From positions 62,001 to 126,000 of the forward strand of contig NZ_JAOQKJ010000002.1 in NCBI RefSeq assembly GCF_025567405.1: 64,000 nt of DNA. The letters are read 5' to 3'. Numbering within the stretch: position 1 is the stretch's first letter; every line of letters starts with the position of its first letter. A program made the translations under genes and the position numbers. The DNA is from Suilimivivens aceti (GTDB taxonomy: Bacteria; Bacillota; Clostridia; Lachnospirales; Lachnospiraceae). The notes under the pieces are model-generated. The model searched no databases, was not told the origin of the DNA, and worked only from the letters and a program-made list of their open reading frames with translations. Positions 24,198 through 33,451 of this stretch are shown here, one piece after another.

Positions 24198-24422
24198 AAT
24201 TTTTCTCTCCCTCATAATAAAAAACAAACGGCTTGATTATATCATTGAAAGAATGATCCTGCAATCATTTTTGCGCGAGCTGCTTCATATACTGTATTTT
24301 CAGAGAGACCGAAAGAGGGAACACACAATGTTCACAAATTTTCCCATTTTCGAACACAATTATGCTTTACAGTGGTAGAGAATAAAAACAACCCGGTAAA
24401 TACGAATTTCCCAAAGGGTTAA
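24198..24422. other. Intergenic region between divergent SulP and ABC genes
   Basis: The region holds the upstream sequences of two divergent genes. AATGAT-N6-ATCATT forms a short inverted repeat near 24250. I see no reading frame with a ribosome site and no promoter strong enough to name on either strand. Confidence 0.4.
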
Positions 24423-24438
24423 AAAGGAGGAGCTTATT

Positions 24439-25449
24439 TTGATAGAAGTTGAGAATCTTGTCAAACGATACGGAAATCACCTTGCTGTCGATCACCTGAC
24501 ATTTCAGGTGGAGCCTGGAAAAATCTATGGTTTTCTTGGACCGAACGGTGCCGGAAAAAGTACCACGATGAATATGATGACGGGGTATATTGCCCCTACA
24601 GAGGGAACTGTCAGGATAAATGGCTTTGATATCCAGAAAAATGCAGAGGAGGCAAAGCGGTGCATTGGTTATCTTCCGGAAATTCCTCCGCTTTATCAGG
24701 ATATGACGGTACTTGAGTACCTGCGCTTCGCAGCAGCCCTGAAGAAGATTCCAAAGAAGGAAGTGGAAAAGCAGCTTGCGGATATTATGGAAATGACCAT
24801 GACAACTGATGTCAGTGAAAGGCTGATCAAAAACCTGTCCAAGGGCTATAAGCAGCGAGTTGGTCTTGCACAGGCAATCCTGGGTTATCCGGAAGTGATT
24901 ATCCTGGATGAGCCTACGGTTGGTCTTGACCCCAAACAGATCATTGAGATCAGGGAGCTGATCAGGAGTCTTTCAGAAAAGCATACGGTGATCTTAAGCT
25001 CCCATATTCTTTCAGAAGTGCAGGCAGTCTGTGATGAGATCATGATCCTGTCAAAGGGAAAACTTGCCGCCTGCGATACACCGGAAGGACTCACCGGTCT
25101 GATGAAAGGAAATGCAGCACTGGAGGTACATATTCTCGGAAGCGAAGAGGCGTTACGGAAAATTTTGCCGTTTATTGCCGGAATTGCAGAGTTTTCCATA
25201 GAAAATGCACCGGAGAAGGGTGCAGTGAAAGCAGTGATCAGGACAGAAGCGGGTGAGGATATCAGAGAAGATCTTTTTTATGCGCTGGCAGAAAATAAAA
25301 TGCCGATCCTTTCCATGAACCGGGTAGAAAAATCACTGGAGGATATTTTCCTGGAACTGACAGAGGATCAAAGCAGCATATCTGATCCGGATACAGCAGA
25401 ACATATGAGTGAAAATAAAGGAGGAAATGAAGATGAAGGCAATCTATAA
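24439..25449 (+). CDS. ABC transporter ATPase, GldA-like
   Basis: A 336-residue ATPase. Walker A GPNGAGKST lies at about 34-42, the ABC signature reads LSKGYKQRVGLAQA, and Walker B with the D-loop reads VIILDEPTVGLDP. A C-terminal extension of about 100 residues is typical of GldA/CcmA-type exporters. The start is TTG at 24439, 8 bases after an ideal AAAGGAGG. Its end overlaps the permease gene by 17 bases. It should power the exporter encoded with the next two genes; the cargo is unknown. Confidence 0.93.
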   Translation: MIEVENLVKRYGNHLAVDHLTFQVEPGKIYGFLGPNGAGKSTTMNMMTGYIAPTEGTVRINGFDIQKNAEEAKRCIGYLPEIPPLYQDMTVLEYLRFAAALKKIPKKEVEKQLADIMEMTMTTDVSERLIKNLSKGYKQRVGLAQAILGYPEVIILDEPTVGLDPKQIIEIRELIRSLSEKHTVILSSHILSEVQAVCDEIMILSKGKLAACDTPEGLTGLMKGNAALEVHILGSEEALRKILPFIAGIAEFSIENAPEKGAVKAVIRTEAGEDIREDLFYALAENKMPILSMNRVEKSLEDIFLELTEDQSSISDPDTAEHMSENKGGNEDEGNL

Positions 25450-27541
25450 AAAGGAGTTACAGTCCTATTTTCATTCGTTCCTTGGACCTTTATTTATAGG
25501 GGCATTTTTATTGCTGCTTGGCATTTACTTTGCAGTATATGATCTGTTCATGGGCTATCCTTATATCGGATATGCTCTTTCCTCCGTAACCTTTTTATTT
25601 CTGATTGCCATACCGGTTCTTTGCATGAAGATCCTGGCAGAAGAGCGGCACCAGAAAACGGATCAGCTTATATTAACCTCACCTGTCAGTGTTACGGGAA
25701 TTGTGCTTGGCAAGTTTTTGGCTCTTGCTACGATCTTTGCTATACCAGTAGGGCTTGTTTCCCTGTATCCTGTTGTGATGAGCTTCTTTGGCACCGTGGA
25801 TATCGGAAAATCCTATCTGGCCGTATTCGGCTTTTTGCTGTATGGACTTACCAGCATTGCCGTATGCGTATTTATCTCGTCCCTGACAGAAAGCCAGGTG
25901 ATCGCAGCAGTGGTTTCTTTTGGTGTGCTGTTTTTTGGTTATATCGTAAACGGTCTTTGCAGCATGATCTCTTCCACGGGAAATCTGTTCACGAGATTTC
26001 TGTCAGTCTTTGATATGTCAGAAAGATTCAGCAATCTGTTGAATGGCTCCTTCCATTTGACCAGTGTGCTGTATTATCTTTCTGTGATCGTACTGGCACT
26101 GATCCTTACGGTACAGTCCATTCAGAAGAGAAGGTACCAGTTATCCAGAAAAACACTGAGTCTTGGAACCTACAGCAGCTCTGTGGTTGTGCTTTCCCTT
26201 GCTGTTATCGTGGTACTGAATCTGCTTGTGGCACAGCTTCCTGAGAAATATACTGTATTTGATGTGACGTCAGATCAGCTGTATTCCCTGACAACGGAAA
26301 CAAAGGAGATTGCAGATGGTATTACAGATGATATCCAGATTTATGTACTGGCAAATGAGGACAATGCAGATACCACACTGGATGAGACTCTGAAAAAGTA
26401 TGAAGGACTCAATTCCCATATTAAGGTTTCTTATGTGGATCCTGCGGTAAATCCAAAGTTTTATCTGCAGTATACGGATGGCAGTGTTTCTTCAAACAGC
26501 CTGATCGTGGAGAGTGGAAAGAGAAGCCGTGTCATTGATTACAGTGATATTTATGAATATAGCTATGACTATACCAATTATACACAGAGCGTGACCGGTT
26601 ATGACGGAGAAGGACAGCTTACCAGTGCCCTTGCCTATGTGACCAGTAATGAAATGCCGAAGATTTACCTGCTGGAAGGTCATGGGGAGTCTTCCTTTGA
26701 CAGTACCTTCAGCAATGCGATTGAAAAGGAAAATCTGGATTATGAAACCATTAATCTGATGGATTATGATGAAGTACCAGAGGATGCCTCCTGCGTGGTG
26801 ATCAATGCACCGACATCAGATTTTTCGGCGGATGATACAGAAAAGATGCTTTCTTATATGGAAAAGGGCGGTGATATTTTCTTTGTTTCCTGTTATACAG
26901 GAGAAGCCCATGAAAATATTGACAGACTCCTGGATTATTATGGAGTAAACGTGAAGGAAGGACTCATCATCGAAACTGACAGAGGGCATTATTATCAGGA
27001 TCCTTTTTATATCCTGCCTGAGATCAGCTATGATGATATTACATCGGGCATTTATAATAATGGAAGCTATGTATTTGCACCTTATGCGCAGGGAATCACA
27101 ACAGAAGAGAAGGAGGATGTGACAATAGCAGAGCTGCTCAGCTCTTCTGACAACAGCTATTTAAGAAATGATATTTCCGGTGTGGACAGCTATGAGAAAC
27201 AGGACAGTGATGAGGACGGACCGTTCCAAATTGGTGTTAAGTGCGAAAAGAGTGCAGGAGAGGAAACCTCAACAGCCATCATTTATACAAGCAGTAATAT
27301 GTTCACAAATGATGCCAATATGATCGTATCAGGAACCAATGTAAAGCTTTTCACAGCATCGCTTGGAACCTTCGCCTCTCATGAGACCAGTGTTTCTATT
27401 CCGGTCAAGAGTATGGAAGCAGACTATCTGACAGTACCGCAGGGCACGATCATGATCATTGCCCTTGTTACCGTAGTATTACTTCCGGTTCTCTTCATTG
27501 TGGGTGGTTTTATCGTATGGTTTAGACGGAGAAAGAAATAA
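25433..27541 (+). CDS. Fused ABC-2 permease and GldG-type auxiliary subunit
   Basis: A 702-residue protein that joins two normally separate subunits. The first 230 residues form an ABC-2 permease with six membrane segments (like GldF). The middle 400 residues form an extracellular GldG/ABC_transp_aux domain (starting near FDVTSDQLYSLTTETKE) between a membrane segment at about 245 and another at the C-terminus, which ends in RRRKK. The ATG at 25433 has AAAGGAGG 8 bases before it; in-frame GTG and ATG codons just upstream sit too close to that site. Confidence 0.9.
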   Translation: MKAIYKKELQSYFHSFLGPLFIGAFLLLLGIYFAVYDLFMGYPYIGYALSSVTFLFLIAIPVLCMKILAEERHQKTDQLILTSPVSVTGIVLGKFLALATIFAIPVGLVSLYPVVMSFFGTVDIGKSYLAVFGFLLYGLTSIAVCVFISSLTESQVIAAVVSFGVLFFGYIVNGLCSMISSTGNLFTRFLSVFDMSERFSNLLNGSFHLTSVLYYLSVIVLALILTVQSIQKRRYQLSRKTLSLGTYSSSVVVLSLAVIVVLNLLVAQLPEKYTVFDVTSDQLYSLTTETKEIADGITDDIQIYVLANEDNADTTLDETLKKYEGLNSHIKVSYVDPAVNPKFYLQYTDGSVSSNSLIVESGKRSRVIDYSDIYEYSYDYTNYTQSVTGYDGEGQLTSALAYVTSNEMPKIYLLEGHGESSFDSTFSNAIEKENLDYETINLMDYDEVPEDASCVVINAPTSDFSADDTEKMLSYMEKGGDIFFVSCYTGEAHENIDRLLDYYGVNVKEGLIIETDRGHYYQDPFYILPEISYDDITSGIYNNGSYVFAPYAQGITTEEKEDVTIAELLSSSDNSYLRNDISGVDSYEKQDSDEDGPFQIGVKCEKSAGEETSTAIIYTSSNMFTNDANMIVSGTNVKLFTASLGTFASHETSVSIPVKSMEADYLTVPQGTIMIIALVTVVLLPVLFIVGGFIVWFRRRKK

Positions 27542-27555
27542 AGGAGTACGAGGAA

Positions 27556-28134
27556 ATGAATAAAAAGAAAAAGAGAAATCTGATTCTCCTTATTGTGTTA
27601 TTTCTGATATTGATGGCCGGTTATCTGGGATATGGATACTATAAAGAAAACCATCAGACGGAAGAAGAGCCGGTAACAGCAAAGGTACTGGAGATTGATT
27701 CATCCAAAGTAACAGAGATCGGGATCACGCAGGGAGAAACCAGTGTCAATCTGAAAAAAGAGGGGGACGTATGGACTTCAGAAGATGATGACAGTATTTC
27801 CATAGATAGTGACAAGGTAGAAAGCTTTCTTACAGATGCCTGTGAAATACCGGCAGATCTTGTGATTCCGGATGTGACAGATTTTGACCAGTATGGTCTG
27901 ACAGATTCGGAGAATACTATATCCCTGCAGTGGGATGATGATCTGTATGTGATCACCATTGGAGACCAGAACAGTAATGCCGGCGGGTTTTTCTATGTCA
28001 GGGTTAATGACGAAGATACTGTTTATACAATAGAAAACTCTGTACGTTATGCCCTGGAGAAGACAATGGATGATTTTGCAACATCTGAAGCTGATTCAGA
28101 AACGGAGACAGAAACAGGATCTGAAACAGAATAG
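27556..28134 (+). CDS. DUF4340-type membrane-anchored protein
   Basis: A 192-residue protein with an N-terminal membrane anchor (NLILLIVLFLILMAGYLGY, about residues 7-25) and an extracellular DUF4340-like domain. The C-terminus is a run of alternating Glu and Thr with Ser. It starts 14 bases after the fused permease behind a GGAGTACGAGG site. DUF4340 proteins regularly accompany GldFG-like permeases, so it is likely the third part of this exporter. The biochemical role of the family is not established. Confidence 0.85.
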   Translation: MNKKKKRNLILLIVLFLILMAGYLGYGYYKENHQTEEEPVTAKVLEIDSSKVTEIGITQGETSVNLKKEGDVWTSEDDDSISIDSDKVESFLTDACEIPADLVIPDVTDFDQYGLTDSENTISLQWDDDLYVITIGDQNSNAGGFFYVRVNDEDTVYTIENSVRYALEKTMDDFATSEADSETETETGSETE

Positions 28135-28201
28135 TGCTTGATTTCCTCGCAGGTTTGTGCAAAAATAAAATGATGATGCAGAAAGGATGTAGACCATTAG
28201 T

Positions 28202-29695
28202 ATGAGTATGCGGGGAATTGACACACAGGTTCGTAAAAACAGAAGACGAATCTTCAAGGAAGTAGCTTCACTTGCCTATGAATCCAGGAATCTGAAGGAT
28301 GATGTGGAAGCACTTCCCTATAAAATAGTAGATTATGACGAATCCGAGTCAGGGAATATTTACAGGGAAAGGGCCATTGTCAGAGAGAGCATCCGTCTGG
28401 CAATGGGGCTTTCCCTGCGTCCGGAGGATCAGCCGGTGCATGTGACACAGGGACTTGAGGAAAGTAATATTGATGAAAAGTATTATGAGCCGCCCCTGAT
28501 GCAGGTAATACCATCAGCCTGCAATGCCTGTCCGGAGAACCGATATGAAGTGACAGATAAATGTATGGGCTGTGTTGCGCATCCCTGCCGTGAGGTATGT
28601 CCAAGAGGAGCCATTTCCATGAAAAATGGCAAATCCATCATTGATCAGGAAAAATGCGTCAAATGTGGTAAATGTAAGTCTGTATGTCCCTATGATGCCA
28701 TTTCCCATCAGGTAAGGCCATGTCTTGCCAACTGTGGTGTGAATGCTATTAAAAGTGATAAAAAGGGCAGAGCATATATTGATACTGACATCTGTGTATC
28801 CTGTGGCCAGTGTATGGTAAGCTGTCCCTTTGGTGCGATTGCAGACAAGTCCCAGATCTTCCAGCTGATCCGTGCGATCCAGTCAGGCAGAAAGATCATT
28901 GCACAGGTGGCACCTTCCTTTGTTGGACAGTTTGGAAGCAAGGTGACACCGGATATGATCAAAGAGGCTTTAAAGGAGCTTGGCTTCTATGACGTATACG
29001 AAACAGCAATCGGAGCTGATTATGGTGCCATGGCAGAGGCAGAGCATTATGCGAAGGAAGTAGCAACTGGAAAAGTACCCTTTCTTCTGACGTCCTGTTG
29101 TCCATCCTGGGCAATGCTGGCTAAGAAGTTCTTCCCGGAAACGATTGACAATATATCCAATGCTCTGACGCCTATGGTAGCCACTGCAAGAGAAATTAAA
29201 AAGGAACATCCTGATGCCAGTGTGGTGTTTATCGGTCCATGTGCCTCCAAAAAGCTGGAGGCATCCAGAAGAACAGTACGTTCCGATGTGGATTTCGTTA
29301 TTACCTTTGAAGAGCTTCAGGGAATGTTTGAGGCAAAAGGACTGATGCTTGATAATATTCAGCCAGGAGAGCCTTTAAACGATGCAACCGGAGCCGGAAG
29401 AGGATATGGAGTGGCAGGCGGTGTAGCCAGTGCGATCGAAGAATGTATCAGGGAATATTATCCGGATATCGATGTGCATATTGAGCATGCAGAAAGTCTG
29501 GCGGAATGCAAGAAGATCCTGATGCTTGCGAAGGCCGGTAAGAAAAACGGCTGCCTGATCGAAGGTATGGCATGTCCTGGCGGATGTGTTGCCGGAGCCG
29601 GCACGAATATAGCCATTCCACAGGCCATGAAGGAAGTGGCAGGCTTCAAAGCTGCAGCAGATAAGAAGATCCCTGACAGGGATATAACAGAATAA
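28202..29695 (+). CDS. Monomeric [FeFe] hydrogenase, group B-like
   Basis: A 497-residue iron-sulfur protein with the catalytic H-cluster motifs: TSCCPSW (297-303), GPCASKKLE (345-353) and EGMACPGGC (454-462). The N-terminal half has many cysteines, including ferredoxin-like runs CVKCGKCKSVC and CVSCGQCMVSC, plus an unusual CNACPEN and CMGCVAHPCREVC. The layout matches the group B hydrogenases of clostridia, whose cellular role (hydrogen evolution, uptake or sensing) is poorly defined. No maturase genes (hydEFG) are in the window. The ribosome site AAAGGATG is rather far from the ATG, so the start is less certain. Confidence 0.87.
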   Translation: MSMRGIDTQVRKNRRRIFKEVASLAYESRNLKDDVEALPYKIVDYDESESGNIYRERAIVRESIRLAMGLSLRPEDQPVHVTQGLEESNIDEKYYEPPLMQVIPSACNACPENRYEVTDKCMGCVAHPCREVCPRGAISMKNGKSIIDQEKCVKCGKCKSVCPYDAISHQVRPCLANCGVNAIKSDKKGRAYIDTDICVSCGQCMVSCPFGAIADKSQIFQLIRAIQSGRKIIAQVAPSFVGQFGSKVTPDMIKEALKELGFYDVYETAIGADYGAMAEAEHYAKEVATGKVPFLLTSCCPSWAMLAKKFFPETIDNISNALTPMVATAREIKKEHPDASVVFIGPCASKKLEASRRTVRSDVDFVITFEELQGMFEAKGLMLDNIQPGEPLNDATGAGRGYGVAGGVASAIEECIREYYPDIDVHIEHAESLAECKKILMLAKAGKKNGCLIEGMACPGGCVAGAGTNIAIPQAMKEVAGFKAAADKKIPDRDITE

Positions 29696-29721
29696 ATAGG
29701 GACAGGAGAGAACAGAAAATC

Positions 29722-31188
29722 ATGACAAAGATCAGAACAAGATTTGCACCAAGTCCGACAGGAAGGATGCACGTAGGAAATCTGCGTTCCGCCCTGTATG
29801 AGTTTTTAATTGCCAAGCATGCTGGTGGAGATTTTATGCTCAGGATCGAAGATACCGATCAGGAGCGTTTTGTAGAGGGTGCTGTAGATATCATTTATGA
29901 TACGCTTGCCAAAGCCGGTATTACCCATGACGAAGGACCAGATAAGGATGGCGGTTACGGTCCCTATGTACAGAGTGAACGTATGAAAACTGGCATCTAC
30001 ATGAAATATGCCAAGGAACTCATTGAAAAGGGAGAGGCATATTATTGCTTCTGTGATAAGGAACGTCTTTCCACGCTGAAGACAGAGGTAGTAGAAGGCA
30101 AAGAGATCATGATCTATGACAAGCACTGCCTGCATCTTGGCAAGGAGGAAGTAGAGAAGAATCTGGCAGAGGGCAAGCCCTTCGTAATCAGACAGAATAT
30201 CCCCATGGAAGGAACCACTACATTCCATGATGAATTATATGGAGACATTACTGTAGAAAATGCAGAGCTGGATGATATGATACTGATCAAGTCAGACGGC
30301 TACCCGACTTACAATTTTGCCAATGTAGTGGATGATCATACCATGAATATCACCCATGTGGTACGTGGAAATGAATATTTGTCATCCTCACCGAAATATC
30401 AGCGGCTCTATGATGCATTTGGCTGGAAATCTCCGGTTTATATCCATCTGCCGCTGATCACGGATGAAAATCACAAGAAGCTGTCCAAGAGAAGCGGACA
30501 TTCTTCCTTTGAGGATCTGCTTGAGCAGGGATTTCTTCCTGAGGCAGTTGTGAACTACATTGCACTGCTTGGCTGGAGTCCGGAAGATAATCGTGAGATC
30601 TTTTCTCTGGATGAACTGATCAAAGAATTTGATTATCATAGAATCAATAAGTCTCCTTCTGTTTTTGACTATATGAAGCTGAAATGGATGAATGGGGAAT
30701 ATATCAAGGCCATGGCTGACGAGGCTTTCTATACCATGGCAGAGCCTTATTTAAAGAGTGTCATTAAAAAGGATCTGGATCTTCACAAGATCGCAGCCAT
30801 GGTGAAAACAAGAATTGAAGTTTTCCCGGATATCTGTGATCTGATAGACTTCTTTGAGACACTGCCGGAATATGATCCGGAAATGTATACACATAAGAAA
30901 ATGAAGACCAATAAGGAAACATCGCTTGCTGTACTTCAGGAATTATGTCCAGTATTCGAACAGCAGGAGGACTATTCCAATGATGCCCTGTACCAGCTTC
31001 TGACAACCTTTGCAGCAGAACATGAGTACAAGAACGGTTATGTACTCTGGCCGGTAAGAACAGCGGTATCCGGTAAGCAGATGACACCTGCGGGTGCAAC
31101 AGAGATCATGGAGATCCTCGGTAAAGAGGAATCTATTAACCGAATCAAAAAAGGAATTGAATTACTTCAAAATGCAGCAGCCAAGTAA
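29722..31188 (+). CDS. gltX: Glutamyl-tRNA synthetase
   Basis: It charges tRNA-Glu (and in many Firmicutes also tRNA-Gln, for later amidation). The 488-residue class I enzyme has the HIGH-type motif FAPSPTGRMHVGN at the start and the KMSKS-type motif KLSKRSG in the middle. The C-terminal anticodon-binding helical domain is intact. It starts 26 bases after the hydrogenase behind GGACAGGAGAG, and its end overlaps the helicase start. Confidence 0.96.
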   Translation: MTKIRTRFAPSPTGRMHVGNLRSALYEFLIAKHAGGDFMLRIEDTDQERFVEGAVDIIYDTLAKAGITHDEGPDKDGGYGPYVQSERMKTGIYMKYAKELIEKGEAYYCFCDKERLSTLKTEVVEGKEIMIYDKHCLHLGKEEVEKNLAEGKPFVIRQNIPMEGTTTFHDELYGDITVENAELDDMILIKSDGYPTYNFANVVDDHTMNITHVVRGNEYLSSSPKYQRLYDAFGWKSPVYIHLPLITDENHKKLSKRSGHSSFEDLLEQGFLPEAVVNYIALLGWSPEDNREIFSLDELIKEFDYHRINKSPSVFDYMKLKWMNGEYIKAMADEAFYTMAEPYLKSVIKKDLDLHKIAAMVKTRIEVFPDICDLIDFFETLPEYDPEMYTHKKMKTNKETSLAVLQELCPVFEQQEDYSNDALYQLLTTFAAEHEYKNGYVLWPVRTAVSGKQMTPAGATEIMEILGKEESINRIKKGIELLQNAAAK

Positions 31189-32992
31189 AATTCAGCTGGA
31201 AGCAATTATGCACGGAGAAGGACCTGCAAGAGTCGTTGCAGGTCCAGGCTCCGGCAAAACCTTTACGATCATTCAGAGAATCTTTTATCTTATATTCAAC
31301 CGTCAGATCAGTCCTGACAGTATACTCACAATTACTTATACAAAAGCAGCGGCCGGGGAAATGCAAAGCAGATTCCTTGCAGATGAAAGAAGCCAGTGCC
31401 TTACTAAGGGATTGGGAAATGTGGCACACTTTGGTACGATCCACGGTATTTGCTATTCTATTCTGAAAGAGCGGAGGGGCTATCAGGCTTCCCTTACAAG
31501 TGAAAATAAACGAATCAGAATCATGGAAGAGCTTCTGAAAAACAGAGGTTTTGAACGTATGTGTTCAGCCGGATTTGCAGCAGAGCTTCTGTCTGAGATC
31601 AGCCGTATAAAGAATGGCATTTCTTTTTCCGGGAAGGACTTCGGAATTCCGCAGGGAAGCCTGCAGCTTCTCTTAAATGATTACACTGCCTTCATGAATG
31701 AGCGGGGGCTTTGCGATTTCGATGACCTGATCCTGCAAAGTCTTGTTTTACTACAGGAGAATGCAGCTTACAGAGAAAAATGGCAGCATCGCATCCGCTA
31801 TCTTCTGGTGGATGAATTTCAGGATGTTAACCTGACACAGTATGAACTGATAAAACTTCTTGCCGGTAAAGAGAAAAATATCTTTGTGGTGGGAGATGAT
31901 GACCAGTCCATTTATGGATTCCGGGGTTCCGTTCCAGGGATCATGAAACGGTTTTCACAGGATTATCCGGAAGAAAAGGTATTATTTCTGACAGATAACT
32001 ATCGGAGTGGTGAAAGGATCGTCCATTTTGCAACAGAAGTTGTAAAGAAAAATAAAGATCGGATCCGGAAGGAGATACATGCCGGCAAGGCCGGTGGCAA
32101 AATAAAAGGATACTGCTGTGAAACAAGAATGCTGGAGGAAGAAAAGCTTCTTGATGATATCAGGAGTCTTGACAAAAAGGAGCTTTTTGAGAGTGCTGTG
32201 ATCCTCAGAACAAACCGGGAAGCAATTTTATATGAAGAATTACTTACGAAACATAAAATACCGGTGAAAAGAAAAGGGAAAAAAGCTCAAAATGTTTTTG
32301 AAGGAGAAGTGGCAGAGGATATCCGTTCCTTTCTCAAGTTCTGTAAGGAGGGAGAAAAACGAAGTGATTTTCTGCGGTTCATGAATAAACCAGACAGATA
32401 TCTTTCCAGCAAGGCACTTCTTTCAGAGCGTGTTTCCAGGAAAGAGATACTCTCTTATTACAGACAGAACAAAGAAATGTGTGCAAGGATAGAAACCCTT
32501 TTTACCGGACTTCTGCTTGCTGAAAAACTGTCTTTTTCACAGGCAGTCCGCTGCTTTCGGAAGCAGCTTGGCTATGAAAACTATCTTCTTTCAAAATATC
32601 CCGGGGATAAAGCAGGAACCATGAAAATACTGGATGAATTACAGGAAGGATGCCGGCTGGCTGAAAGAGGCGAGAGTGTGGATGATTTCTTTGATAAGAT
32701 GAGAAAGAAAACGCCATGTGAAGAAGAGCAGACAGAAGAAGGCATAACCGTGCTTACCATGCATGCAGCCAAAGGGCTTGAATTTCAAAGTGTGTTTTTA
32801 CCGGATCTGAATGAAGGAGTTATTCCTGACAGGAAGGTAAAGGAAGAAAAAGAGCTTGAAGAAGAAAGAAGGCTCCTGTATGTTGCCATAACAAGAGCCA
32901 GAGAACAACTGTTTCTGTATTATACAGGAGAACGGAACCGGAAACTGACCCGCTTCCTGTGTGATATCAGTCTTCCGTGGAATCGTCCATGA
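31172..32992 (+). CDS. UvrD/Rep-type superfamily 1 DNA helicase
   Basis: A 606-residue ATP-dependent helicase. The motifs are in order: Walker A GPGSGKT (24-30), Walker B DEFQDVNLTQYEL, motif III GDDDQSIYGFRG, motif V TMHAAKGLEFQSV, and motif VI RRLLYVAITRAR. It is shorter than UvrD (about 720 residues) and may be a reduced clostridial form. The ATG at 31172 lies inside gltX; its AAAGGA site is about 14 bases upstream, which is wide, so another start is possible. Its 3' end overlaps the convergent DUF1292 gene by 26 bp. Confidence 0.92.
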   Translation: MQQPSKIQLEAIMHGEGPARVVAGPGSGKTFTIIQRIFYLIFNRQISPDSILTITYTKAAAGEMQSRFLADERSQCLTKGLGNVAHFGTIHGICYSILKERRGYQASLTSENKRIRIMEELLKNRGFERMCSAGFAAELLSEISRIKNGISFSGKDFGIPQGSLQLLLNDYTAFMNERGLCDFDDLILQSLVLLQENAAYREKWQHRIRYLLVDEFQDVNLTQYELIKLLAGKEKNIFVVGDDDQSIYGFRGSVPGIMKRFSQDYPEEKVLFLTDNYRSGERIVHFATEVVKKNKDRIRKEIHAGKAGGKIKGYCCETRMLEEEKLLDDIRSLDKKELFESAVILRTNREAILYEELLTKHKIPVKRKGKKAQNVFEGEVAEDIRSFLKFCKEGEKRSDFLRFMNKPDRYLSSKALLSERVSRKEILSYYRQNKEMCARIETLFTGLLLAEKLSFSQAVRCFRKQLGYENYLLSKYPGDKAGTMKILDELQEGCRLAERGESVDDFFDKMRKKTPCEEEQTEEGITVLTMHAAKGLEFQSVFLPDLNEGVIPDRKVKEEKELEEERRLLYVAITRAREQLFLYYTGERNRKLTRFLCDISLPWNRP

Positions 32993-33311
32993 TCTCATCA
33001 AATTCTGCATTATCCAGATATTCATCAAAGGCCTCTGCAACCTGATCATATTCCTCATCACTGTCGATATAGTCAAGAACAGGCTCAGCATTGGGATCAT
33101 TTTCATCTTCGCTGTAACGGTAAAACCAGACTTCTCCATCATGGTTTTCCCCATCCTCTTCCAGAGGAAGCAGGACGATATAGTCCCGATTATTTACTGT
33201 CAGGATCGTAACGATCGCACAGGTAACACTGGTGCCATCATCAAGATCCAGGGTGACGGTCATTTCCTCATCGTTTTCTTCCGGTGTTTCGTAATTTTCT
33301 TGTCTGCCCAT
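32967..33311 (-). CDS. DUF1292 protein
   Basis: A 114-residue, highly acidic protein of the DUF1292 family, common and uncharacterised in Firmicutes. The family core reads TVTLDLDDGTSVTCAIV, then RDYIVLLPLEE and VWFYRYSED. The C-terminus is mostly Asp and Glu. The ATG at 33311 is chosen because GGAAGG stands 5 bases before it. It is convergent with and overlaps the helicase. Confidence 0.9.
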   Translation of the reverse strand: MGRQENYETPEENDEEMTVTLDLDDGTSVTCAIVTILTVNNRDYIVLLPLEEDGENHDGEVWFYRYSEDENDPNAEPVLDYIDSDEEYDQVAEAFDEYLDNAEFDEIMDDSTED

Positions 33312-33364
33312 TTTTCCTTCCATTCTGAAGCTTCAGCTTCTGTATGTTATTGGTTACCGCCTCT

Positions 33365-33393
33365 ATTGTACAGAATAACAGGATGAGATACAA
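33365..33393 (-). promoter_or_regulatory. Sigma-A promoter of the DUF1292 gene
   Basis: On the minus strand TTGTAT (33393-33388), 17 bases, then TACAAT (33370-33365). The leader of about 47 bases contains a perfect palindrome CTGAAGCTTCAG (33325-33336) just before the start codon. Confidence 0.65.
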
Positions 33394-33415
33394 CTGTTTT
33401 CTTTTAAAAGGCTTT

Positions 33416-33445
33416 ATTGCCCCTTTTACGACTTCATGCTATAAT
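33416..33445 (+). promoter_or_regulatory. Promoter placing transcript start at the GH13 start codon
   Basis: TTGCCC (33416-33421), 18 bases, then a perfect TATAAT (33440-33445) with an extended TGC before it. Only 6 bases separate the -10 from the ATG at 33452, so transcription should begin at or next to the A of the ATG. No Shine-Dalgarno sequence is present. Confidence 0.7.
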
Positions 33446-33451
33446 AAATCC

